Assembly: GCF_030848805.1 (NCBI RefSeq)
Contig: NC_092368.1
Coordinates: forward strand, 5,862,441 to 5,926,440
DNA from: Temnothorax longispinosus
Lineage: Eukaryota > Arthropoda > Insecta > Hymenoptera > Formicidae
Direction: 5' to 3'
DNA length: 64,000 nucleotides
Made by a program: the position numbers and the translations under genes. The notes under the pieces were generated by a model. The model was not told the origin of the DNA, searched no databases, and saw nothing but the letters and a program-made list of their open reading frames with translations. The stretch's first letter is position 1. Each line of letters opens with the position of its first letter. Positions 51,487 to 63,200 of the stretch are shown here, piece after piece.

Positions 51487-52013
51487 ATGGGTGCCATTTT
51501 AACAAGAAATAGAGAGAGCAGAACATATTCCAGACTTCTGCGTTCTATCCTTATGATTCGGAGCCGGAACATTTGCAGCAAATGTAACATTCATTTTAAG
51601 ATAAAAATGCGTTTGGACGAGCACATGCAAAGATACCATGCTGAGGCAACTTACACGTGCAATCATTGTAATTTAATCTGCGAGACTTGGCGAACATTCC
51701 AGGAACACATTTATGTACATCACAACGACATGGTATTTTGTTCTTATTGCTATAAAGCGTATAGCGATTATTCGAGTTTGCTTCTGCATTGGAAAACTCA
51801 CGGTAAGAAAAGATATATTTGTCCACGCAAACAATTTTTACGGATCGAACGTACTGTCTAAAGAATCTGCGTTTGCACACAGAACCGTTCGAGTGCGAGA
51901 TATGCAACGATACGTTTGTTACACTAGCAGATTTAAGGGAACACCATGCTGCATTGCATCGGAACGTACCATTCCAGCGAAGATTATCATTTTTCCGACG
52001 TTTCACAGGATAA
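51487..52013 (+). CDS. Small four-finger C2H2 protein, copy 2
   Basis: Exons 51487-51802 and 51883-52013 join in phase 1 across an 80-base intron, giving 148 residues. Fingers: CSKCNIHFKIKMRLDEH, CNHCNLICETWRTFQEH, CSYCYKAYSDYSSLLLH and, in exon 2, CEICNDTFVTLADLREH. The exon layout, intron position and even the intron's HGKK..Y reading match copy 1, and RSRNIC is shared exactly. The C-terminal tails differ (here basic, RRLSFFRRF). All Cys and His positions are kept in both copies, suggesting purifying selection and not simple decay. Confidence 0.7.
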
Positions 52014-54282
52014 GAAGAACATAGTTAGAAGGCATAAATACACGAGAGCATTTATACTAATTTCTCCCTTTTATGTCAATTACATTTAGAAATGTATTCG
52101 CAGACATATTACATCCTGAGAAGAATACTGTCACATCACAAAAAATTTCGATTTTGAGTTAAGCCTGTATGAAAAGTATAATAGTGTCACAAGTCTATAT
52201 GCGAAATCCGCTGTAGGACGGAAAGCTGAAGTGTCATTATTAGTAAATCGGTTATGATGCAATTTCCTGGGTAAATAGTGTCATAAGCGAATTGACAAAT
52301 AAATCACAGCAAATCGCTTCAAGAAACAATATAAGTTTCATTATAACAAGATAGCATAATTGTAATTGCGTTATAAGTTATAACTAACTCTCACAATTCA
52401 AAAAAATTGAATTAAATTAGTTTTCCCTCTCTCCTAAAAATCGCAAATTTTTTAGTTATGACAGTATTCTTCTCGGGTTGCGATACATATTAAGACTGAC
52501 TTTTTACAGAGAATATATCATAAAATATATTGATTTAAAAAATATATATATATTTTATAGATATTAAACTATCTCTTGACTTGTAATGACTTAGCATAAA
52601 TTAATTGCTTAATTCGTGATACTTTAAAATATAACGTTTATCTTCATTCTTGACTACTATTAGATCGTAATACTTGATATGTTAAATTTAAAAACAAACG
52701 GAGATTTATATATACGTAAAAATTTTTAAATAAAAATTAATTTTTAAAAAAGGTCTGAGCTTAATTTCTGTTAAGATCAAATAGATTTTAAATATCTTTG
52801 AGAATATTATCGTCATCTTACCTCCCTAATTAAACATTTAAAACATTTGTATTCTATTTCGGGAATACTTAATCAACTGAGACTTGTTACAGTTCAAATT
52901 AATAATATGTAATAATAATAGTTAATAATCGAAATGTCTGTAGTTCTGTCTGTTCATTTAAGATTGAACAAATAACGAAATTTCAATATAATAGACATAT
53001 CACTAACACGCGTGAAAAATCCTAGTATATACATATTTCAAAAGTCTGCACAGAAGACGCTATAGTTGGAACAACCTTGCACGCGCACGTAATACATCGA
53101 AAACTATTTATAAATGAAACACCGCCATAGTATTATTACTCGAAATAAGTTACCCAACATGCGTCGTCCACGCTTCTGACGTTTGCGTACGCGGTGTCTA
53201 GAAAAAACGTGTTTTAGTGTTTCTAAATTAGTATTTTCTAAGTAGATTTATATAATCTTGTCGAATGGTCTTGCCCCAAACGCTTGTCTCAAATTTAGAA
53301 ATATACGAAATTTTTTAAGAATCTTTGATAACTGTAATCCTGTCCTTTTCCTCGATAATCCGGTCTCGGCTTACCCTCCATTTAAAATTTCTCGCCGAAG
53401 TACTTAAAAAATTAGCGTTTGCTCTGTCTATTACCGATCATTTAAACATATTTCAGCCTTAATGGCGAATAACATATAATTGAATAAATTTCTGAAACTT
53501 TTATTATCTAAATAAAAGTCAAGCGCGAACTCGATCAGAGAATAAACTCTCGCCGTTATATTGTTTATATGTTTTCTTTTCTCTCACTTCCCTATTTTCC
53601 CTCATGCAAAGAAGCGGAGATGAGAACGCCGCGCGCGCACGCTCTTCACGCAAGAATAAAATAAGCGAGACGACGAAAAGAGGCGGACTGTAAAATATAT
53701 CTTCGGGATCCCACGCAATTTGGCGACGACGGAGACAGCGGAAAACGGTCAGCTCTATCGTCTTCACGATCAAAACTTAGCCTGCGTGAAGACAGAAGTG
53801 GTCCAAGTGAACGTGTCGCGTCCTCGCACGAAATCATCGAAGATTTATCGCTAGTTTGATAATGTTATCAAATGTTTGTAATGTTATCAGGATGTGAATA
53901 TTGCATTGGTCAATTCAGTTAGCGGAAGTGGATTATTTTCGCGTATAATTCATCGTATAATTAGAACTCTTTCGCGTAAATAATACACGGAAATATCTTG
54001 CACATCATATTACAAGATTTCATTGATTTAATAACGTTGATTTAATAAGTGATTTCAGTTTCGTGAATCACACATTCGTGAAATGTTCGATCGGTTTGCA
54101 TGGCATAAGAAAAATCTAGGTCATAAATATTTCCAATATCTTCTGAAAAGCTAGTATGCGGTTGTATAAGAAGAAGGATTTAATCTGACAGGCACGACAC
54201 GATTTATCGTGTCTTTAGGATGATAAGAAGAGGCTGCCAATAACACATTTGAAAAGATTTCTACGAGAAACACCCTGCGAGG
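52014..54282. other. AT-rich spacer and upstream region of the peptidase-like gene
   Basis: No coding exon recognised. Around 53090-53140 the text resembles 49200-49240 (CTATTTA.AAAT.AAACAC.GCC), a further trace of the duplicated unit. The 5' UTR of the next gene must lie in the last part, but I see no clear core promoter. Confidence 0.5.
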
Positions 54283-56567
54283 ATGCATCGGGTCCTCAGC
54301 TTTCAAATGTCACGCAATATTGGCGAGTCCAGCGAATACGTGACAAAGCGGTTGTGTTTCTCGTTTCTTTTCTCGGTCGGTTTTCTGTGTCTCCTCTGCG
54401 GCTTTCTGTTGGGCCGCTTCGCCGTTGAGAGATCGTTGGAGGCTCAAGCACAAAAAACGCGCGGCGAATTAGCCGGAAATGGTCTTTGGAACACGGAGTA
54501 TCTTCAGCAACTGGCACTCCGGGAATTGGAAAGAGCGCCGTTCGACTACGATCGCACGACGTATGTTGTTTTAATATTTTATCCACTCATATTTATACAT
54601 AACAAATCAAAATATTCCGTAAGTAGCTTAGTCTCTACGAAAATTCCCATTAACAAGTTGTCAAATTAAATTTTTTATTAATAAGTAATTTTAATTAGAT
54701 GTTTATTTTCAATTAGAAATCGGCAAACGTTGGATGAAGATATGCGACACATTAGTGGGCTCTTTTCCAACTTGTCATTTGTTCACAAAGTGTCTAAACA
54801 TGCATCATGCATTCGCGCAAGTGTCCACGGTTCGCGGGAACCAGGTGAGTCCCTCAATCGATTGACACTTTAGTTAGATTTATTCGGATGAAATGAAGAT
54901 ATTTATATTGATTTTTATATTAATTCTGAAACAAATTTTGTTTTTTTTTTTCTTTGCACTCGCTACTCTACTTAATATATTCTCAAAGTATTTTGCACAA
55001 TCTTCGAGATTCATCTTACATGCGACATGCGATTCACGTGCAATTATGTGGAATAATCTTTAAAGCTTTTCGAATATTTTGTCATTTGTATGTATTTTAT
55101 TTGAGAGAAAACAATGCCTCCCTTTTCTTTTCTCTTCTTCTACTCCAGGACTTTGTCCGTTTATTCTACCGAATTGTTTCAGATAGATATGTTATCTTAT
55201 CCGTTAATGAAGACAGTATCGCTGTAGCTCTGGAATTGGCACAAGTCCTGGACAAAATTTCTTCAGAGTACAATTGGCGACCACGACGAAGTTTGGTCTT
55301 CTGCGTATCCCTTGTGTCTTCGGACGTTTGCTCACAGGCTCTGTCTACGTTCATGTGGCGAAAGGTTTTGGCTTACGTCACAGTGCATGGTCGTTTCACG
55401 CGAGGTTTGTTTGAATTTTTATTATTCCCGTGTTATCACATCGTATAGAACTGTCTAATTTCAGCTAACAGTCACGTGGCTTTGTCCGGATCGGACATCA
55501 TGCGGTCCGTCGCTGTTGAAGCCATCAAGACAATCCCCGGCGATAGTAACTGGACATACCTCGAGCACGAAATGTTCGGTCCCCGCCTTCCTCTAGATAT
55601 TCCGCAAGTGATATTTTCGTTCGTAAGTAGCCTCGTTTCATGCAAAGGTTTCGCGCTTTCGGAATCTGATCAATGTAAATCGCATTTATTTTCAATTTGA
55701 TAAAGTATAATACATCACTGCGCTGTAGATTCTAAATTAAGATTTTAAATATTTTATTATTAAAACATCTGATTAAGACTCTTTAATAGAATATTTTCTA
55801 TTAAAAATATAATATTTTCTATTTGCGTTTCATAATATATTAATCAGAAAAATTTATCTGTACTTTTTTTATACAGAATAATAATAATCTTGCATATAGT
55901 CATCAAAATCAAAATTCCCGACTACACGACGTAACTCTGGCGCAGATGGTTAGCCAAACTATGTGGCGACTGTCCGAAAGTACAGTTATTCAATGGGAGC
56001 CAAGATATTTTAATGAAACCGTTAACAGGATATTGGAGTCGATCGACACCAGCAGGTTTCGGGACGCGAAGGGTATTTTTCGTTTCCTATAATTTTGTTG
56101 ATTTCCGGCAGGCATGTTAAAGAGCCTGTATTAATCATTATCTTTTTGTGTTTTCAGAGAAGTTGAAGAGAACGTTGAAAGTATTGCTCGCAGGCGCGAA
56201 AGAGCTCAATGCAGAAATCGACGCGACAGATAATAACCAGTAAGTATAGTAAACTTAGAATTAATTAGTCATTGATTAATTTACAAACTTAATGGTGTAT
56301 ATAAAATTACGGGATGTGTCATTGCCAGATTATAAGATTATATATCTCAGCAGCAATATATATTCTAGGATGCTACGCATGAGGATATGGAACGATCTGC
56401 TTCTAGACCTGGACAAGGCGCTTTTATGTCCTGACAAAACTGATTCGCATTCCAGAACCGATCTAGCGACGTTTCGCGAATCTATCAGCGAGCCTACCAT
56501 ATTAGCCTACCTCGAACAAATGGCAAAATGTTACGAGGACGCTATAAAAGTTCTGCAGGAAAGATAG
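54283..56567 (+). CDS. Inactive-looking M28/transferrin-receptor-family type II membrane protein
   Basis: Seven exons (54283-54560, 54717-54844, 55183-55404, 55465-55622, 55877-56072, 56158-56239, 56369-56567) sum to 1263 bases, 420 residues. A hydrophobic segment at about residues 23-46 after a short basic N-terminus indicates a type II membrane protein. EPDRYVIL opens the M28 core as in glutamate carboxypeptidase II/NAALADase, and WRPRRSLVFC, the LAQMVSQTMWRLSES segment and a TFR-dimer-like C-terminus (LRMRIWNDLLLDLDKALLCPD) follow in family order. The zinc motif after EPDRYVIL (normally G-x-H-R-D) reads SVNED, the usual W-D-A-E-E is VSLVS, and the Asp of the Y-I-N-x-D strand is His. It is far shorter than the ~750-residue family, with no protease-associated domain. 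So it is probably not a peptidase but a dimerising receptor or scaffold (inference). The start was chosen at the first ATG, which has A at -3. Confidence 0.8.
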
Positions 56568-57329
56568 AATGAAAAGGAGGAACTCCGAGAAAAGAGAGGA
56601 CATGAGAGACTTCAGAAAATATATCGATTACAGATTGTTACAAAACACATGCTTCTTGATGTGACAATATATTTTTTCGTTATTTTCTCAGTCTCATTTG
56701 GTTTTCTATGCAAAGCAATGTAAGTGGCAAAACGAGTTGAATTAGTGAGTCTTATAAGAATCTTAATAGTTCGTTCCTGTATTATAAAAAACATATGAAA
56801 ATCGTTTTGGCATTTACTTTGCTGTATATTGTCTTACATTTATTGCCCAGCAATGGACAATAACAATTTTGCAAGTGCGTAAAACAAATATATATAGATA
56901 TATTTATCTCTATAAAAATGTATAAATACAAAAGTAACGTGGTATAATACTTATTCTCACATGTATGCCTAACATATGCTTTCAATATCACATTTTATAT
57001 CTCTCTGGACTTTGCGGAACTTATATTCGCGATTATCTCGTATATATATTATGTAAGAAACACTAGATTTCCTTTAAATTAAATATCGAATTAAATAAAA
57101 ATTAAATAAAAGTACTGGCTTTTAGATATATACAAATTTGGAAAAGCTACATATCCATATGAGTAACGTTATTTAACTTCAAATCGTGAAGCTATTTACT
57201 AGAAATTTGAAATTTGCATTACACACTCATCTCCACATCACTTTGGTCCAACCATGACATTAAATAGATCGGAATGCCAGTAACGTCTTAATATCAAATC
57301 AGTATTCAGACTTTACTAATTTGTCGATT
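56568..57329. other. Convergent 3' region
   Basis: 3' UTRs of the + strand peptidase-like gene and the - strand SAYSD1 gene meet here. AATAAA occurs at 57094-57099 on the + strand, and TTTATT (AATAAA on the - strand) at 56839-56844, so the transcripts may overlap. No other gene is visible. Confidence 0.45.
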
Positions 57330-58040
57330 TTATCGTACCCCTGCTATACCATATCTTATTTCTTTCTCAAACTGCGACGCGTCGAGGGTACCCTCTATCG
57401 CCTCACAATTCGGATTGAAGACAGAATAGGCGCTGGGTTCGCCACGTCGCTTCGGTCCGGATCTGGTGTTCAAGCAGATGAAGACCAGAGCCGACAGCAC
57501 GAAGTAAACAGCACCGAACTCGTACTCCAGCGCGATCACGTACAGCGTGGCCCACAACAAGAAGTATAATAAATAGATTACTCTGTTCAACACTGTGCCT
57601 CGCGACTCCTGCGCGCTATCCTCCTCCTGGGCATCCTCCTCCTGGACTACTTCCTCCGCTTGGACATCCACTGACTGCTCGCACAGTTTAACCTTGAAAC
57701 AACAAAAGAAAATCTCAGACTTCTTTAAATATGTCTTTTATAACTTTCTGTAAAGTTCCCGCCTGTTTTCCCTGACAAAACGCGAAAGCGCCGGGGAATT
57801 AAGGAGACCCAGTATACGTAACCTCACCTGTTCTTCGCTTGTGGATTCTTCCACGGATTTTTCGATTCTGTTATTACGATTCCACGAAAATATGTTTCTC
57901 ATTACACTCTTAATCGATTCCATCATCTCCTCTCTGCGCTTCTTGCGCCTATAGGCCTCCAATCTCTCCTTCACCGTCATCGTAATTACTCCGATTTCAT
58001 CGCGATGATCGACGTGGGTCGACGCGTCAGCTGTTAGCAT
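57330..58040 (-). CDS. SAYSD1: SAYSvFN domain-containing protein 1
   Basis: Two exons on the - strand, 58040-57828 and 57692-57330, join in phase 0 (CAG|GTGAGG, TTTCAAG). The diagnostic C-terminal block is SAYSVFNPNCEAIEGTLDAS followed by QFEKEI. Before it lies a long hydrophobic stretch (VIYLLYFLLW through FVLSALVFICL) interrupted by the conserved EYEFGAVYF, as in the animal family. SAYSD1 is known as an ER membrane protein that senses UFMylated ribosomes stalled at the translocon. The middle is very acidic. From the first ATG the protein is 191 residues, but the ATG at 57980 (A at -3, giving MTVKERLEAYRRKKR, 171 residues) matches the family N-terminus better and is the likelier start. Confidence 0.9.
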
Positions 58041-60155
58041 ACACTAGGCTAAAGACGACGGACGCCGCACGCACAGAGAGAAACGTAATCAACCAATCAC
58101 CATCGAGAGTTTTACAATGGCGGTTTATTCGTTCTCGAGGATTCTCGGTTGTAATTGGTTGAGGATCAGTTTATAGAGGATATTTATATCTTACATGTAT
58201 CGATAAATATTAACTTATTTTATATGTATATATAATCCTCCCTTTTCCTCGATACTATATAGTATTAGTATATTATACATATAACGGTACACTACTACAG
58301 ATCTTTGCAGATGTAGCACGGACGCGTACCAAAATGACAAAATGATGTACGTGTGTTATCGGCAATGTCGGAAAATGAACGTGGCTACGTAGTACCAATT
58401 TCAAAAATGGACGTACTGGCTGTATAGTGTATAGGAGCTTTCAACGGTCCCACGAAAAAGATCGGGATGGCCTCTCTCAGGCTTCTCTCTGCCACTAGTC
58501 ACACTCACACGTCACACGCATTCGCATTAAAATCATATCTCGACTCGCGAGATATCGAGACATCTCAGTCGAATTCAGATCGAGAAATCGAAAAATTAAA
58601 TTTCTGTAAAGCTGAATTTTTTAATAATTAATAAAGAAAACTAATTGATAGGTAATCAAGATAAGTATAGATTACATCTTTTAAAAAACATGTTAACATT
58701 ATATATTACGGTTATTCAGATTTGACAGCTTTACATTGCAATTATAAAATAATTCTGTCGTCGAAGGAAACTAAACAGATTATTAAAATATCACGAGTAG
58801 AAGAAAAAGATGAAAAATCAATAGCAATCTTTGTTAATTTCTCTCTTCTTTCTTGTAAATGTTCATCTTAAAAATAATTTGATATATGTTTCCTAGCTCT
58901 TACACGCGTATGCAACATTTCAGAAAATTTTGAATAAAAAGTAATTTATTGTTTCCATCACACTTTGTACACACTTTGTCTTATTTTATAATTTATAATT
59001 TACAAAAAAATCTATATTTTTTTAATTAAATGAAATACTTTATATGAAAAAGAAAATCGAATAGATACTATATCTTTTGTCAACTATAATATGGCAATTC
59101 CATTACGAGCAAAGAAAGTAAATGGTAGATATTCCTTATCTTAAATTTTCTAAACTTGACTTTAATAAAATAAACGGAAACATAATGTCATTTATCGCCT
59201 AGTTGTTGTGTCATCTGTTAGCAACTGGTTTATTAGAAGATAAACACTTCTACACACACACACACTCTATCACAATCATAAAATAGTCTCGGCTGAAAAC
59301 TTATCGCTCTTTGCCATTCTTTTGAATGCTTAGGATTGGCACGTTCTATGACCGTGATAGTGTATATATATATATAACAGTGAATTATCGTCAACTAAGC
59401 CGGGCTAACAGACGGCAACTAGCGACGAGGTGACTTTTCCTTGTTATTCACTTATTCCATTTAACCGAGGAAAAAACGGGAGAAAATTACAAAGGCGACT
59501 ACAGGATTGACTTTTATGTATTTATTGAGATCAATCTATCTTACTATCCTACGTGAAGTAAATAATTTTCTATCGAAGCTCATGGAACGAATTTGATTAT
59601 CCTTTTATTCCATTATTTTTTTATTAGATTTTTTTACATTTAAAATAGGAACTTGTTTATTTTTCTTCCAAATTATAGATTCAGTCTGTCGTTATGGCTC
59701 TCATAGTTGAGAAATTCTCGTTTTGTGTCATTTCAATAAACCTGGTTTTCATTAAGGATTTCTATTTCTGGGAACAATTCAAAGTGGTTTAACTTACATT
59801 TGACTTCTTTCTAACAAATAAAAATTTTTATTCCAAAGAAAATCTAAGTTATCAAATTGGAACTTTCAATTAATAAGTCGATTAACAGTTGATATAGACA
59901 TTTTATTCATAGACAAAATTGGAAGACAATAATTTATAGGCAATAATATAAATTTTTAGAAAAATTTAAGGAATGAGAAACCTTTATCCCCACTAACTGT
60001 TGTATATCGATTCCTCACGTCTGTTATCGGTGTCAAGATTATGCGACATTAGCACTAGCCGTCAAGCCGTCAAGCCGTCTTACGTAACCAATCAGTCGCG
60101 TAGAAGTCATCGGTGCGGCTGCACGTGCGTGAAAACCGGACACTCATGAGCAATT
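58041..60155. promoter_or_regulatory. Divergent intergenic region between SAYSD1 and ASPG
   Basis: The two genes are transcribed away from each other. CCAAT boxes are visible near both: CCAAT at 58093-58097 and ATTGG at 58154-58158 upstream of SAYSD1, and CCAAT at 60088-60092, 64 bases before the ASPG ATG. A small direct repeat (GTCAAGCC, at 60061 and 60070) precedes the latter. The 2 kb between is AT-rich with a CA repeat near 59252-59267. The promoter reading is inferred. Confidence 0.4.
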
Positions 60156-60202
60156 ATGTCACGATTGCCTTGCGATTGTGGGTCACGAGACAACGTGCGT
60201 GA
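60146..60202 (+). promoter_or_regulatory. Short upstream ORF overlapping the ASPG start
   Basis: An ATG at 60146 in another frame opens an 18-codon reading frame ending at TGA 60200-60202, overlapping the first ASPG ATG at 60156. If the transcript includes it, initiation at downstream in-frame ATGs of ASPG (60225 or 60249) could be favoured. Whether it is in the mature 5' leader is not known. Confidence 0.35.
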
Positions 60203-63200
60203 TAACGATAACAATGATAGAAATATGGAAAGTAACAGAAGAAGCAGCATGGCCAATAGTGACAAGCCGGAAGGTCGCGTTCTGGTGCTTTACACAGGTG
60301 GCACGATAGGAATGATGAGGAATGAGCAAGGAGGTAATTATTCTATGAAATTGAAGAGATTACCACGTAGAGTATTTCCAAGAATGTGAAATCTTGCGTA
60401 CACAAAATCCCAAATCACCGTAAGTTTTAGACACGCGTGTATGCGTGTTCTTGTTCGTTTCTTATGAGACTCCAAAAAACTCCGATCGGTCTCATGGAGA
60501 ATTCCTGAAAGATTTAGGGTACAATTTTAATTTTTCATCTCGCGTTCTGCGGATTTCTACTTGTAATGTCCTTCGTTTCATCTACAGATCGTTAGTAGCG
60601 CTAAGTTTGTATTTACATATCTCTATGGATTTTGCGAATTGCTACTGAGATGTGACGAATAACTCTCACACAGTTCGATGTAGATCTTTGTTCACAGAAA
60701 CACGTTTGAACGTGAATTAAAAAAAAAACCATAAACATAACACGGTCAAAGCTCCAAATATGATGACGAATACATTTTAGTATAACAAAAAGGCTCTGCT
60801 TTCCACTTGACATTACAAATGCTTCGAAGCATTCCTCTTCTTATTCTTTCCTTCAGTGAAGAAAGAAGGAGAAGAATAATGCTTCAAAGCATTTGTAGCA
60901 TCAAATATTATTATGGCAAAATAATATTACAGTATCATAATTATCTTCATTTTTATTGCATTTCGCTGACAGTAACAAAGTGTCTGCTTTCTAGCGCTGA
61001 TACCGATAACTAATGCGTTTGTTAAAAATCTTCGGAAATATCCACAATTGCACGATCGCGAGTACGCCGAAAAAAGATTCGGCGCGATGGGACCACTAGT
61101 ATTGCCGTAAGTATTCAAGATTTAATATTTATTTTTTTTGCAGATATTACAATTAAGTACAAATTTCTATCTAAAATCAATGATTTCTACAAACTCGTTT
61201 TATCAACTATAAGATTTTCGTTGTAATCTGAACTTTTACTCGTTAGAAAAAAATCATCAGATATTAAATAAATCTTGAATTGCCCCTAAAAATATAATTC
61301 GTTACTAGGATTTTCTCAATTCTTTTATATTAAGTATACCACTTTTTATGGCAAGAACAATTAAGTATTATATATAAGTAATTATAAGCAGCATTAATAT
61401 TTCACAAACAAAAGGAAACTTTAATAATTGTTAAACTATGTCTATTTTTGGAAATTAGAAATTCGGAGTTTCTCCTATGTCACTTTTCCTCAATTCGATT
61501 ATTTCCCGCATCAGGAAAACGTGAACCGTAAAAATGACAGGCACTTCCACCTAATTTGCGGAAGAATGTGAACCGGTTCCCCACGTATATACCCTTTCGC
61601 TTTCCCTTGCGCAATGTTAAAAGTGCTTTCCTTCTAATCTTGCAGCGTGACCGCAACCGACAATCGTCGGGTCGTTTACAGCGTATTCGAATACTCGGAA
61701 CTCTGCGATTCCAGTAATATGACTATGGACGAGTGGATTCGCATTGCTAACGATATTAAGGTAGGTTAGTACAAGTCATATCGATAAAAAATAGAGCAAC
61801 ACTCGAATAAGAAAATATTTTGCTCTTATTTAAATTCGATTTAATTGAGCAATAAGGTACTTCAAGTACTCGAAGCATAAAGCACTCGAAAGGCAAATGA
61901 GAAGTAATTATTATTGTAACAGTATTTGATGTATCAGACAACTCATACTTAATGTTTCTGAAACAGTTCGAGTTAATCTAATCTTATTCAAGCTAATCTA
62001 TTTCTCAAGTTACAGGAAATATATTTTATCTTCAGTTAGAGGAAAGGGATGATTAAACTTGCAGTCTCAAAGCGCATATATCAGTTTCATAAACGAGCCG
62101 TACCTATGAATTGAAGAAAATTATGGTAAAGTAATTCTCATAGCTTTTTCTTCGCAGGAATCTTACGAGCGTTTCGACGGATTCGTGGTCCTTCACGGCA
62201 CCGACACCCTCAGTTACACCGCGTCCGCCCTATCCTTCATGCTCGAGGCTCTGGGCAAGATCGTCATTCTGACCGGTTCGCAGGTGCCGATTTTCGACAC
62301 GAGGAGTGACGGTCTGGACAATTTTCTCGCGTCTCTCGTGATCGCGGCGAATTATAATATACCCGAAGTATGCGTATTCTTCGGTACGAACTTGCTGCGC
62401 GGCAATCGCACGAGCAAGGCATCAGCGACGTCCTTCGAAGCCTTCCAGTCACCGAACTTTCCACCCCTCGCCACGGCAAACATCAAGATCGAAGGTTGTC
62501 ACACAGATTCAAAATAAGAGCATGATCTCTGAGATTTTTCTAGAGAGATTTTAAAGGATTTAAAACCACAGTATACTTAAAATATTATGGAATTATTATA
62601 CCATGCATATTTTTTTAATTATCAAATGCAGCTTCTACAAATTAACACTTTTTTTTCTTGAAGGAGAAATCTGATTTACAAGAATTTTAAAGCTAATATT
62701 CCTTCGCAGTGGATTATCGCTCGATTTTCCGTCCATGTACCATGGAAAAGTTCTATGTACACGCGTCGCTCAATCGAAATGTAGGCCTGCTCCGATTGTT
62801 TCCCAGCATCACGTCTGACTTGGTCAAGGTGTTTCTTCAACCGCCTATGGAAGGGGTCATACTGCAATCCTACGGCACGGGGAACATCCCGACAAATCGC
62901 GATGACATCATCGAGGAGTTTCGCGCGGCGACGAGGCGGGGTGTGATCATCGTGAATATCACGCAATGCGCGAGTGGATGCGTCTCGGACGCATATGAGG
63001 CTGGAAAACTGCTCCAAAAAGCTGGTATGCAATCTAAAGTATTGATTCAGGAGATAATTATAATAATTTAAATACACAGGAATCTATCGCCCAAATGTTT
63101 TAAATAATACTGAAACTAAACTTTCCTCGAGATTTTAGCAATTTAAATTCTTTATCTTGAACTTTTCTTGATAAAATTATACATTCGGTAAAAATCGTGG

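Noticed and set aside
55149..55182. Earlier acceptor for exon 3 of the peptidase-like gene (CTCCAG at 55148)
   Set aside because: It gives a TAG within a dozen codons; the acceptor at 55182 keeps frame and yields the conserved EPDRYVIL junction.
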